Part shown: in pieces, positions 1-11,900 of the stretch
How positions within the stretch are numbered: position 1 is the stretch's first letter
Layout of the letters: every line of letters starts with the position of its first letter
Assembly: GCF_019059575.1 (NCBI RefSeq)
Contig: NW_024882777.1
Coordinates: forward strand, 109,501 to 173,500
From: Amphibalanus amphitrite
Taxonomy: Eukaryota; Arthropoda; Thecostraca; Balanomorpha; Balanidae
Reading direction: 5' to 3'
DNA: 64,000 bases
Made by a program: the position numbers and the translations under genes
Notes under the pieces: model-generated
The model's input: only the letters and a program-made list of their open reading frames with translations
Databases searched by the model: none
Told to the model about the DNA's origin: nothing

Positions 1-1479
1 TGAAAGATGTTGACAGTCGATCGGTGTCTTGTAGTGAATAAACCGCCTTCAAACACCTGTAAGTAGGCAAAAGCTGGTTATTAGTTGTAGCGTTTTGCCG
101 ATACCAGCCGCGGGTCGGACACTCCACTTCGCTCCACTTCGCGGGCCAAATCTGCCCCGCCGGCCTGGCATTACCGGTCGTGCCGGCTGCCGGTCACTGA
201 GACAGAGGTCAATAAAACAAAACGAACTAAGGTTTGCGCGACCAAGAAATGTAAGACAAATATCGTCCCGGTAGCGAAAGGTCTGGTTCACGGTCAAAGT
301 CAACGTAGGTCGTCTACTTATTTTGTTTGTTTTGTATGTGTTTGTATTTATGATCATGAGTGATCCACACATTGCGTGGCGATTATTGCTCAGAGTGTGA
401 ATCATGTAGGTATTATGCATGCTGAACGGAGGCCAATCACCCAATACATACGAGTATGTGTCGCTCAACCTTTCAAAATTACGCCGAAATGAATCTCTGG
501 CGAAAATAGGTCAACTGAGATGAGTGACCTTAGATGTTCACGGAAGACGTTGACATCTCGGGCTCTGGCACGCAGGGTATCATTGTTACCGTAGACATTC
601 ATGGACAGTGGACACTGATCACAAATCTGATAGCATTTTGCTCAAAGAAATTATAAGGCTCAGTGTCTGGTGGCCTGAACGTTGTTGATCCAATAGGTAG
701 GTATGACTTGTCACGCCATAAGCACGTCATAAACACAGTGAATGACGTGACGGGGAACTGAATTACCGTGTACGAAGGATGAATAATATGAACCTGTTTT
801 CTTGTGAGAAAACGTCTAATAAAGATAAATGTGGATACATGTTCTGTGGTTGAAGGATCTCTGCGAGTGCGATCGGAAGGCCCATTTGTGCCGTTTTTCA
901 GCTTTTGAGAGTATCCGTATTGATTGGTCACGCGCCACTTACAAAACAAAGGCGGCGACATCGCGACGGCGACATGCCAATATTTCAGGAATTCATATGG
1001 TTAATAGGCTTTGCTTATAAGGAAAGATCAAAGCTATGCGCAAATACTAAAATATCCGAAAGTTTAATTGTGTTTACTAAGACTAATTAAATATAAACGC
1101 TTGGAAACGCATTCGCTTCAATTTAATTGCGTAGCGCCTAAACCTATTTTATGATGTGGAGTGGCAAGGCATCAATTTGTAAGTGAGCGGCAAATGGGAT
1201 CTCCAGATTTGCCATTGGCGTTATGGGAAAAGGAAAATAACCTAAGTGCAATACTACGTACCCTTTTATAATTTATAGCCCCAAGTACAATGTCAATGAG
1301 TTTCTTCATACTTCCTACGTCACTTTATTTTTGTCTTTTGCTGTCGCATGTTTTCCTCCCTCTCCCAATCTCACGCACTCGCTCTTTCTCTGTCTGTTTA
1401 TGTATCTGTCAATGTCTCTGCCTCTGTCTATACTATTTGACTCGATTGTTTGATGACGGTTGGGCATTGTTTGTTTCAG
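1..1479. other. Upstream/intronic DNA of calcineurin B, no exon recognised
   Basis: No coding exon is recognisable here. The missing first coding exon of calcineurin B (the myristoylated N terminus, which usually begins MGNE) was looked for and not found, so it probably lies before the window. The last 200 bases are pyrimidine-rich and end in a good splice acceptor (TTGTTTCAG) at 1479. Confidence 0.5.
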
Positions 1480-3353
1480 TCGACCCGGATGAAATTCGGC
1501 GCCTTGGAAAGCGATTTCGGAAACTAGATCTCGACAACTCCGGATCGCTGAGCGTCGAGGAATTTATGTCTCTGCCGGAGCTTCAGCAGAATCCTCTAGT
1601 CCAGCGAGTGATTGAAATATTCGATGAAGATGGCAATGGAGAGGTAGACTTCAAAGGTGATTGCTCAACACTCCTGAAACTGGTATTGTTGTTAGAAAGC
1701 GCATACTGACTCAACATTGCTGCTTAACTTTCCTTGCTCAATCGATTTCATTTCTGGCATAGCAGCAGATTCGCGTTTGCTAAACTAACGTGGAAGTCGT
1801 TGATTGTATGGTAATGAACTGCTGGAGGAGTAATACCAAATTTATCGTTAAGTTCCATGTACGGATGCCGAATAAAACGCTTATCAGTAGTGCTGGCATA
1901 TCGGTCTTGTCAGTGCACTTATGTGTAAATAACAATTATTGTTTTATGTTTTTCAGAGTTCATCCAGGGTGTGTCACAGTTCTCTGTCAAGGGAGACAAG
2001 CTCTCGAAGCTGAGGTTCGCTTTCCGTATCTATGACATGGACAAGGACGGACTAATATCAAACGGAGAACTGTTCCAGGTACGGTCTCCTTCGTGTATGT
2101 TGAATGATTTATGCTTTGATTCCTTGGCATTGGAAGTTTTTTTCAATCATGAGTGTCACCTTGTTATCAATTTGTAGCAAGATATTGAATTATTGTTATA
2201 TCACAATGATGAGTGCTTAATGTATTGTTAAGACATTGTTTGTGTGTAGAATCTATTTTTGTGTGTAGTTGGGTAGCTGTTTTATTTGAGGATCGTTGTG
2301 GTTGTCTAATACGAGAGAAGGCATTCCTATTAGGTTTTCATCGCATTTCTTCTAATATTATCAGTTATTGTGTACACTGTACAGCATTATACTTGCAGCG
2401 AATTTTTGGACCAAACTATGCAGTCGTGCTTTTCTGCAATTTTTTTTTCGCCACGGATCGCGATAAAATTGTCGATGACTTCGTAACGTGAACGATAAGA
2501 ATGTGTTCCTTTTTAAGGACAGATGTAATTGCGATGGTCAAACATTCAAGCCTTTGTAAAGCGCTGCCCTGGATCCTGATTGGAACGATGATGTCTTCTG
2601 TGCTGTCCTCAGGTGCTAAAGATGATGGTGGGCAGCAACCTGAAGGACACGCAGCTGCAGCAGATTGTCGACAAGACCATCCTCTTCGCCGACAAGGACG
2701 AGGATGGCAAGATCAACTTCGAAGAATTCTGCGCGGTACGTGTGAGCGGCTCAGCTTCTTTTTGCGATGATCAGTAGATGATCTTAACACTTCTGGGTCC
2801 TGGGGTGCCATTGCACCGGCTTCCGATCAAATTATTCGATTTGTTTTATGCATCTCTTCTAGGTGTCTAGCAAAAGCTTTTGACGTAAAAGTTACTGTTT
2901 GAAACTCCAAATATTTTGTTAGTGTATTGGCATTGATTCATTTTCCTAGCATCGATTACTAAATATGTCCTGTCCAAACAACCCCGTAACCTAATGAAAC
3001 ATTGATTCGGAGCTCATCTTCAGTTTTTTTTTTTCATATAGCATGGCTCTCCTGAAATTGAATGAATGAATCTATAGGCGCCGGCTGGGCGGGAGTTGAA
3101 CTCGGAGGAGGAACTAACTTGAAAACCGAGCTTCCGTAAGGGCCTGACCACCAGAGAGTGTAGTGCGGTGTGCCCGTACTTCCCTGCCGAGGAGACCGTC
3201 TTTGTAGCCGGTCTAGTGTCCAAGTCACCTTGTATAAAATGACTCGCGTTGTGCGTTACTGTTTCGGCGAGATGTGTAACCCCGCCCGTCTGTGGCTATC
3301 CACAGGTGGTGGGCAACACAGACGTCCACAAGAAGATGGTGGTGGACGTGTAA
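1480..3353 (+). CDS. CanB: Calcineurin regulatory subunit B (EF-hand), 5' partial
   Basis: Regulatory Ca2+-binding subunit of the Ser/Thr phosphatase calcineurin (PP2B). It binds the catalytic A subunit and acts in Ca2+ signalling to targets such as NFAT-type factors. Four coding exons are read: 1480-1656, 1957-2078, 2613-2735 and 3306-3353 (stop TAA 3351-3353), all with AG acceptors and GT donors and consistent phases. Exon 1480 begins with TC, completing a Phe codon from an unseen upstream exon. Four intact 12-residue EF-hand loops are visible: [24 protein letters not shown] (split by the first intron), [12 protein letters not shown] and [12 protein letters not shown]. The C terminus HKKMVVDV is the family's standard ending. 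The first exon (MGNE..., N-myristoylation) is missing, presumably beyond the left edge. Family identity is certain; assignment to one paralogue is not possible from this sequence. Confidence 0.96.
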
Positions 3354-6025
3354 GAGGGTCGCGGCGCCACGGCGGCGGGTGGATGGGAAGGGGACGGAGA
3401 CTCGGCGCCGCCCTGTGATACGGAGCTCGGTTACAGCAGGAACGTCTCGCTGCCGCAGTTCTACAGTCGACAAGGGCGCCGCTGGAGTGCTACTGGCAAA
3501 CACCTGATATAAGTGGCAGTGGAACGTCCGGCACCGATGGGCCCGGAGGCGGTCTCCATTGCTCTCTGTTTCTCTCCCTCTCTCCCTCTTTCAATCGGCC
3601 GGCTGGGTTTGCCGCCGCCGCCGCCGCTTTTCAGGGGAACCCACCGCTAAATTCGGCACATTGTTCAGCAGTCAGCACGCCACCTGGGACAACTGGCACG
3701 GACGCAGGACATCGCCGGGTCGGTCCGCGGGTACGCGGGTGACTTTTCTGCGTCAGAGTGCGTTTTTGTGTCGCTTCTCGCGGAATGTTGCCGATTCGTG
3801 CGGCCCGGCTGGTGGCACGGCCCTCTGCTATTTTGCTGGGTGCTCGGCCGTTGCGCCCCGTCGTGGCACGCCCTTCCCTCGGCCGTGCCACCGCCTGGCT
3901 GAGGTGCTAAATCGTACCGTTTCGTGCTTGAGCATGCCCGATTTCGTCGTCGGTGGACTTTGCCTGCAGAGAAAAGCGTGGTTTTGTGTTTGGTGCCCAA
4001 CACTTGTCAACTGGTGCGGTTGGTTGCTGCCTATGCGATGAATTAATCATACATTTTGTTGGGAATAATATATCTATATAAACTTAGCCAGTCATAGTAG
4101 CTGCATACATATTAGATGTCCCTAATTGTGACTATTCTGAGTGTTGTGATTGCCGTTTGGTCACCAAGAACGCTATCTCCTATTCTCTCTTACTTTCTCA
4201 CACCTTTTGTTTGTTCACCTGCCTGAATGTCTGTCTTTTGTTTTCGGTATCTCTCTCCCTCTCCATCTCTCTTCCTTCTTTATCTTCTCTTCCTCGTTCT
4301 CTCCTCTTTGTCTTCTTTTTTTCCCTCTTTTTTTGTGTATGCGCGTGGAAGTGTACAGTTTTTGACTTCGTTTACGCGTGACTCCTTCACCCGATGCGAA
4401 TTTCGTGGTCTTGCCACAAATACATTCAATTAATAATCAAATAATGTCTGTGTGTACTGTGTAGGGGTACGTGTTTGACAGATGACGATGTTTACGTGCA
4501 GAGATCGCCGATGAACATTAATTTTTAACTCATGTTTGGTTAGCAGCGCGTTTGGCAGGTGAATGGGTGCTTTTCTAGGCAGGGGTGGTGCAATCGTGGC
4601 CTACGGCAAGTCCATATACCAGCAAGAAAAGATAGCCGTGGGAGGGGAACACACACATTACACATTTGGGCAAATCTGCATTGCTATGGCAGGGTCGGAC
4701 GGGCCATCTAACTGGATACGGGTTCGTGGGTACTTGATTTACGGATCCGCCACGCTTGACATATAGTACAGAGACACGGCCGGCGATCAACCCAGCACAG
4801 TTCCCTAGGTGGCCGTCCACTGCTAAGGCGCACATATCGCGCATAACGTTCATTCAAGCCTAGTGCGCACTGAAAGGTTGAAGTATTTCAAGTCCAAGTC
4901 GTCAGGACAGTAAAGCTATCTAGAGTCGTCGGCGCTTGATTCGGCACCAAATAGCCGCCGGGCGCTGAACCGCAGTCAGCGAACTACAACTGTGTCAGTG
5001 CGCACATAAACAAGGCACTCTGCTTCGGATACAAAATGTCCAGAAGGATCTGCACAGAATATGTGTCAAAGCTAGTGTGTCAAAGATCAAAGGGTTACCT
5101 TTCATCGGCTCAGCATTGGCAACCCAAATCTGAGGTAGGACCTGGAATGTTGTGATAGTTGACAGTAAGCACGTCAAATGACCTAAAATCGTCACGACGA
5201 ACCATGAGTTAAAACAACACTGTGTATTATAAATGAAACAGCAACATGACTAACATAACATTTTCTTAAATGGAAATGAATGCAGCCCTCGCATGTCTGG
5301 AATGATAAGCTAAAACACATATATACAATTACACAAAAAGCAAGTAAAATCATTGCTTGCCCAAATCAACACATGACTAAGTGAAGAAACTGTATGAAAA
5401 AGCTCGCCACTTTAGCAGTAGATACTCGTAAAACAGATACGATTGTGCCAGCTGTAATACGATGTAGCAAACCCACTTCAGATGGCCCAATTACATATCA
5501 TCATGCAACTGAAAGACCATTTTCATAACCTTTTTTTACACTGATCATGACCAAATCTCGCAAAAAATTGATAACAATTGTGAGACATTTCAAGCATAAT
5601 TTTAGAGTTTAAGAAAATAAAAACCTCTCATAACCAAAAAAGTTGGAATAAAAAGGCAAGGATCTATAGAGAAATCGTGATCTTCTACAAATGTTTGGCC
5701 TTTTAAATTCAAACGATTTCATTGCCGCAGCAGTAAGGTTAATTTCCTTAGTATCATTTTGAATGGTTCTTTAGTTGCATGATAAATATGAAAACTTCAT
5801 TTGTACTCAAGCAAAATGCAATGCAGTTTCACAATGCACTTACATGATGGCTTCTGCCATTGGCAGCTCATCTCAAAAGGCACTTGTTCTACAGTTCGAC
5901 TAATCACATGTCACGCCGTTCAATGAAAACACGAGCAGAAAGCATCGAAATACGCGTACCGTCCAGCGCACTTTGATACCCGGGCATTACCGGCAGACCA
6001 AGTGCCGACGGCGCCAGGGGCCGCC
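3354..6025. other. 3' UTR of calcineurin B and intergenic DNA
   Basis: No further gene is supported. The 3' UTR of calcineurin B must start at 3354. It contains a (GCC)n run at about 3610-3630 and CT-rich tracts near 3560-3600 and 4170-4330. The 5200-5880 stretch is AT-rich and probably holds the 3' end of the minus-strand gene that stops at 6026. Reading frames here (for example 3559-4041) show no protein family and no codon signature. Confidence 0.5.
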
Positions 6026-6898
6026 CTATTGGCGCCCCTCTGCAGGCGGGATCAGCGCCTTCTTGATGCCGAACTCCTTCACGATGCGCCGCCATGATTC
6101 GTGGTCGATTCTGAACAGCATCTGATGTTTGTCCCCTGCGGCATCACCACCGGCTGGGGCCGCTCCACCCGACACTGGCTCCAGTACGGGTAGCCCGTGC
6201 TTGTGGTACAGCCGGGCCTTTTTCATCTTTACTAGAATGGACGCGTGAAAAATGTTCTCCACCGTGACGCCGAAGTCTGTTGGGTGGTACGCGAACTCGA
6301 AGAAGCTGATGGGCTTCCCCAGACGTCTGTAGAGCGCTTTCAACGTCGACTCCAGTCGGTTGATTTGCTGAGGCGTGGCACCTGGCTCGGCCACCTCCAC
6401 GACCTTGTCGGGCGCCACAGCAGCCGACAGCGCGTTGGGACGGGCGCGCGGCGCGCGCTGCTTGCGCTCGGCTGGCGGCGCGTTGGGCACTCCAAGCGTT
6501 CCGTTGAGCAGCTGCAGCCCGGGACAGGGCCCCAGCAGGTTCGCCGTGAGCCGGCCCAAGCCAGCCCAGGCGTTGGGCGTCAGTGAATCCTCCTGGTTGA
6601 CAGCCGCCGACAGCCGAGCGGCAAAGTCGGCCGGCTGGAAGGTGATGGGCCCGGCGCTGGCGTTGCGGACGCTGCGTGACAGCTCGCTCGACAGCTGAGC
6701 CACCAGCTGGCCGTCCACCTCTGCCACCGTCGACTCGGGCAGCTCACATTTCTTGTAGAGGGTCTCGGCCTCTTCCAGCCGCTGCTGCAGGCTCCTGTCG
6801 GCCAGACCGTCCTGCTGAGCCGCCTCCAGAGCAGTGAGCTGGTCCCGGTAGGACCGCACCAGCAGCCGCTCCTTGTGACGGCGCTCCTCGCTCGGCAT
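6026..6898 (-). CDS. NSMCE4A: Non-SMC element 4 (Nse4), SMC5/6 complex kleisin
   Basis: Nse4 is the kleisin subunit that bridges the Smc5 and Smc6 heads and binds Nse1/Nse3. It works in the nucleus in recombinational repair and chromosome segregation. One uninterrupted 290-residue frame is present. The N-terminal third (residues about 10-100) matches the Nse4 pattern: SYRDQLTALE, a coiled LEEAETLYKKC segment, then VDGQLVAQLSSELSRS and FAARLSAAVNQE. The C-terminal third is the diagnostic Nse4 winged-helix domain, with ISFFEFAYHPTDFGVTVENI, then LPVLEPV, then HESWRRIVKEFGIKKALIPP. The middle (about 140-180) is low-complexity, Ala/Pro/Arg-rich. The start at 6898 has A at -3 and fits the family's N terminus. 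At 290 residues it is shorter than vertebrate NSMCE4A (about 385), mainly through a short N terminus. It lies divergently from FUT8, with about 0.9 kb between the ATG and the inferred FUT8 first exon. Confidence 0.9.
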   Translation of the reverse strand: MPSEERRHKERLLVRSYRDQLTALEAAQQDGLADRSLQQRLEEAETLYKKCELPESTVAEVDGQLVAQLSSELSRSVRNASAGPITFQPADFAARLSAAVNQEDSLTPNAWAGLGRLTANLLGPCPGLQLLNGTLGVPNAPPAERKQRAPRARPNALSAAVAPDKVVEVAEPGATPQQINRLESTLKALYRRLGKPISFFEFAYHPTDFGVTVENIFHASILVKMKKARLYHKHGLPVLEPVSGGAAPAGGDAAGDKHQMLFRIDHESWRRIVKEFGIKKALIPPAEGRQ

Positions 6899-7633
6899 TG
6901 TGTCCAGTTGTCCGCAGCAGCAGCAGAGTCACCGATACCCGTGGCTACAGGCTAGCCACTACAGCGTCTTGTCTGTGGTGGCACCTCAGCTGGACAGGCC
7001 ACAGCAGCAGATCAGTATTCATCGTAAGAGGGATATGTAAATTTGCATCAACTCATTACAGTTGCTAGCATTTACAAGCTCACTGCATATAGGTTGGTAC
7101 ATAACACCAGAAAAAAATAAGGAACCTATTATAAGCCATAACAATATTGATGAGGTCTCATCAGTGTGGGATAAGGGGGCTGGATGGGGGGAGGCAGCTG
7201 GAGCCATCAGATGGCGCATGGTGTCCAACTGCCATTTTGGGCCATGTTGGTACCATTCTTATCTTCTGTGCTGGGGCGACTGACGACTGTACAAGATACT
7301 GATTTGTGGCAGACGCAATGGGGTCAGCGCAAAGGAGGTATAGACATTTTTATGTGGTTTTTCTTATCACAAGAGCATTATTAAATTCCAAATGTTTAGC
7401 TGTTTGTTTACATCGGTGACCTTGAAAGATAACGTCAGAGGGTGTCTGCCAATCTTCGTCAATACTTGCCTTCAAGAATTTTTGCCTCTAAGGCAGTTTG
7501 ATATTAACCTTTGGGCTCCCTTATCCATTAGAGCCTAAACAAGATTATTTGCTGCACAGCAGTGTCTATAAAATCGATAAAACCTTCACACCCTGTCACG
7601 TCATCTGTCTTCTGGCCTGGGTACTGTTCGGTG

Positions 7634-7845
7634 ATTGGTCAGTTTTTTAATCAGCAGGCTGCCAGCATGCTGCTGTTTCTTGACTCCTCATTGGTCGAAT
7701 TCACGTGGTCTATTCATTCGACCAATGAGAGGCCAAGAAAAGCCAGCAATAACTTCCCTATATGGGAAAACCGACAGCGTGCTGATAAAAACAGCGACCG
7801 GACAGAGCTCCGAGCCCTCCCTACGTGGCAGCAAAGAAACGGAAG
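7634..7845 (+). promoter_or_regulatory. Likely FUT8 promoter and non-coding first exon
   Basis: Three CCAAT boxes cluster here. One reverse box (ATTGG) is at 7634-7638. Two more form the arms of a perfect 14-bp inverted repeat (7687-7700 and 7716-7729), with a CACGTG E-box at 7702-7707 in the loop. A weak TATA-like GATAAAA follows at about 7782. A splice donor (GGAAG|GTAAGC) lies at 7845/7846. A matching acceptor (CATTTTCAG) at 8937 would join this exon to the FUT8 ATG exon. The exon and promoter role are inference; the motifs are read directly. It could alternatively serve the divergent NSMCE4A gene, or both. Confidence 0.5.
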
Positions 7846-8983
7846 GTAAGCCCCTGTGCAAAACCCATCAGCATGTTCACGCACAGCCTAGCCATCGTCA
7901 ATGCAAATCAATTTGGCAAAATTGAAATGGAAAAAATATGAGTACGATTTAAGTTACATTTCTATTGATACCCTGATTACATGAAAAAAATATAAATTGA
8001 TACGTGAGACACTTACCGTTAAACTTATTAAGATTCTTAGGTAAGAAATTTCGGACAAAAATATACGGAAATTCCCGAAATTCTACCTATTAACGCTAAT
8101 AAACCTATGAAACCTCCCCCTCTCTCACTCTCTCCTACCTCGCGCCGAAACCCGTTTCGGTAAATGAAAGAAATGAATGCAGCAGGAATGCAGTTAGGTA
8201 ATGGTACCTATGACGTCACAAAGGTAATAAACCTGCGCTTGCCACCTGGGGAGACCTGGATCTCGTATTTGTTACAAGTACTCATTTCGATGCTTGAATA
8301 TATCAACACAACATAAATACCACGGTGACTATATAAATACATGCCTTTTGCTTTAGAAATATTTGAAATAAAAGTGAAGATCTTCTCTTTACGCCAATTT
8401 TTCGTGACGTCATTTAGGTCATTTTTAATGTTTTTATTTTGTTATCCTTGGTGTTATACATTGCTACATTTGTGGCGCGTTCAAGGCACGTATTGCATGC
8501 AATAATTTTTGAAGAAGGTAACGAAGGTAGGTAACATATTTGTTTTATTTTATGCTTATTTTATGCTTGAGTTGTGTTGGGGCATTTACTGGTAAAGTAT
8601 TGGCAAATAAATCTTGCCTTGTTGTTGGTAAGGTCTATAGGCGCTAAAATAAGGTCGATGCCAGGGTAATGGTACGCAATTCTGATTTTTTTAGTGTCTC
8701 TTGCTTACTTTTATGCTAGCAATTCTTATTTCTGAGAATGCCCTGCTGGCTGCTACTGCTTAAGACAGAGGAAGATAGGATACCTCTTAATCATCATCAT
8801 GAGTTTGGTCTTCAACTTATCTTTTGGATCTTGAGTGCAATATACATGACTATGGGCATGACCTCAACGTGTGTGATGAATGATAATTGACTGACACATA
8901 TCAATATCTGATCTTGATCCCATGCACTCATTTTCAGGTGCCAGTTGATATTTATTGGTAGCTGGGTGCAGTGAGGGCAGCCA

Positions 8984-11900
8984 ATGGCTGCTGCCGGCAC
9001 TTGGTATGTGCGCGTGCTGCTGTTTCTGGCCGCTGTCTGGGTGGTGGTGGTGTTCCTCACTGTTGGCCCGCTGTCACTGGTGGGTGGCGGTGGCGGCAGC
9101 AGTGGTGCTGTCCTTGTTGGTCGCCTCAACGCAGCTGTCTCCCAGCTGGCTGAGCTGCGTCGGCAAAACGATGAGCTGCGGCAAATGCTGGTCGACTTCA
9201 CAGAGTGAGTACCTGGAGCTTCAGGGTTGGTGGTTGTTTTGAATGACTGTCTGCTGATGGCTATTTTACATGCTAGTGTACTTGCAAGTGACATGTCAGT
9301 GTCACATAAGTGTTAAACACTACTCTAAGCAATTTCATGCCATAGTTTTGCACAGTAGGTAACAGCTTGGGTTGAAGTGTTGTGTGGAATGATATCTATT
9401 TGCTGGTACTGAGCTATGCATATTAGAGTTGTCACAGAAGTCATTTGGCAATGATTTCTTGGCTGGTACAGACACTTCACCATGCCACTGGATGTAAACT
9501 CAGGTGATTGTTAAAGTTTAAAAATGTCTGCTTCAGCTGTTTTTATTTGGCAGGTATCTTTTGTACCAATTGACATGAATTTTGGAATGTCACTGTCATA
9601 TCATCCCATATTTGTGTTTGCCCATTTTTATTTTCATTTAGGATTTCTGCCAATGCTGGCAATGATAACACAGCTACCATCCAGAAGTTGAAGCATAAGC
9701 TGGCTGAAGCACCTCAGCGTTTGTCAATGTCAGGTGAGTACCCATATAGTCCTCTAACCCTCATTTCTCTTTCTTGCCCTTCTCTCAGCTCTTTGATGCT
9801 GTCGATCACTTACCATCCTTATTGCAGCTGTAAATGGCTGCTCTGTCCAGCTGCCATCTCTTGTTTATGAAGTTTTCTGGTTGTCTGATATTTTCTTTCA
9901 AATCCTGCTTGCCAAAGTGCTTTTCCTAGTGCTCTGACCAATGTAAAGTAAATCGCACAACTACCTATTTAACTGTATTAACTTCAAAAGCAAGCCACCA
10001 GTAACATGTTGGCTCATCCTCGTTCCCATCGATGCTAGCCAACTGAGTCTCTGTTTGAACACCTGAGTCCTCTGGGCTCACTGAGTGGGCAAGGGTGGCG
10101 TTGGGAGTAACAGTCCGAACCTCTGCTACACAGAGCCTAGCCTGGAGTACGAGCTGGCGCGAAGGCAGAGCCGGCGCGACGCGGACGAGCTGTGGCGCTT
10201 TGTGCGCGGTGAGCTGACTGCTTGGCGCAAGGACGACTCCGCAAAAGCTCCGCCGGTGGCCAGGAGGCTGGAGAAACTGCAGGACAGCGTGCGACAGTAT
10301 CACGCGTGAGTTAGCGAGGGGCGTGCCTACAGAGGCGGGGGAGGCGTGACTGGGTGGGTGGCTGGTCCAGCACGTGGCGGCGGGGAGAGGGGGGGGGGGT
10401 GACGAATGACAGTTTTGTTGGGCATCAAATGTGTCAGCATGTGTGTTTCTAAATGTCTATGTACAAATCCCCACTTCTGCTCTTGAATCGATCGTCCACC
10501 TTCCAGTCGAGTGAGATGGTTGCCAGTGACCTGCTCACGTTCTCACTATTTTTATCGTTCTGTTACCCGATGCTACTACATGCTGAATCTTCTTTTTATC
10601 ATATAGCCCTCATAGCTGTGATGCACGTGCTATGCCTACTATCCAGCACACCCGCCCGTACATCAGGTGCCGGTGTCTCTCTCCTCCCAGGGTAATACGC
10701 GGTGATCTGGCCAACCTGACCGTGGCCGATGGCTGGGAGACGTGGCGCCGACGAGAGGCCGATCAGCTGGGCGACCTGATGCGGCGCCGGATCGACTTTC
10801 TGCAGAATCCGCCAGACTGCGCCACCGCCAAAAAGCTTGTCTGCAATCTGAACAAGGTGGGTACCTCGGACTGGAGGAATGTGTCCGCCTCCGCTGCATT
10901 GTACTTCCGCAAACGCGACGTTGAAAACGCAACGTCGAAACAACGGTCTTGCATCGATTTTTTTTCCGAATCTGTGCTCATGTCATCCATCGGTATAGTA
11001 AATGTATGAAGATCCTCCATCCGCCTCTCTCTTTCTGAACTGATGATAATTTTGTAATAATGCGGGAATTAGTCGTCCTTTGCGGCTGTCCGACCATCGG
11101 CACTTCTATGATTCACCTGACCGTCTTCGCCAGGTCTGCGGGTTCGGCTGTCAGCTCCACCACGTCGCCTACTGCCTTACCGTGGCGTACGGCACGGGGC
11201 GCACGCTGGTTCTCAACTCGCGCAACTGGCGTTACAACCGCGCCGGCTGGGAGCAGGTGTTTCAGCCGCTGAGCGGCACGTGCCAGGACACCGGCGGACG
11301 CTCCAAGGCAGCCTGGCCCGGTGAGTTGAGTCGAGTAGCTTAGTGCCTAAGGGGTAGTGAAGCAGCGTCTGGTTACTACAAAAGAAAAGAAATAAGGTTA
11401 AAAGATGCAGTTGTAAAGATCTGATACCACGTATGTGCTGCCTAGTGCCATTGTTGATGTCTAGTTAGATGGTCATTGGTATACCTACATCTTTTTTATA
11501 TCATAGCTCAATATGTGGCCTCTTCAATACCAACAAACACGCTTTTAACCATGTAGCTGCCACAATTATCGAAGGCTAATGTACTTTGTAAGCATTTGTC
11601 CTGATGAGCTGTTCTACTTCTTACCATGCTCGTAATATCATGCCTGTCAGCCTTCCATCCTTGTACCCTGGATTGTCCATCTTCTAATTTTCCAGGTGCC
11701 TCTGTCTGCCGTCCTATGTGGCCTTGGCACCGTCTGCCTGATCCATCGACTTCCCGTCGGCGTCGGCCACATCCAGCGACCTCCCGCCTGCGTCTGCCTG
11801 ATTTCGCTACTGTCTTCCCGGATCATCATCCTTCCTGTCACGGGTCGTCACGTTCTCGGTACGGTACCATTCCGCAGCCTGTATTTGTATTGCCTAAGTC

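Noticed and set aside
3061-3190. tRNA-derived SINE on the minus strand in the last calcineurin B intron
   Set aside because: A B-box-like GAGTTCAACTCC is present but the A-box is weak and no second copy is seen in the window.
3559-4041. 160-codon plus-strand frame
   Set aside because: Lies in the calcineurin B 3' UTR, begins in a CT-rich tract, and shows no domain or homologous motif.
10632-11009. 125-codon frame taken as a stand-alone gene
   Set aside because: Only 10691-10856 is coding, as FUT8 exon 4; the rest is intron read-through.
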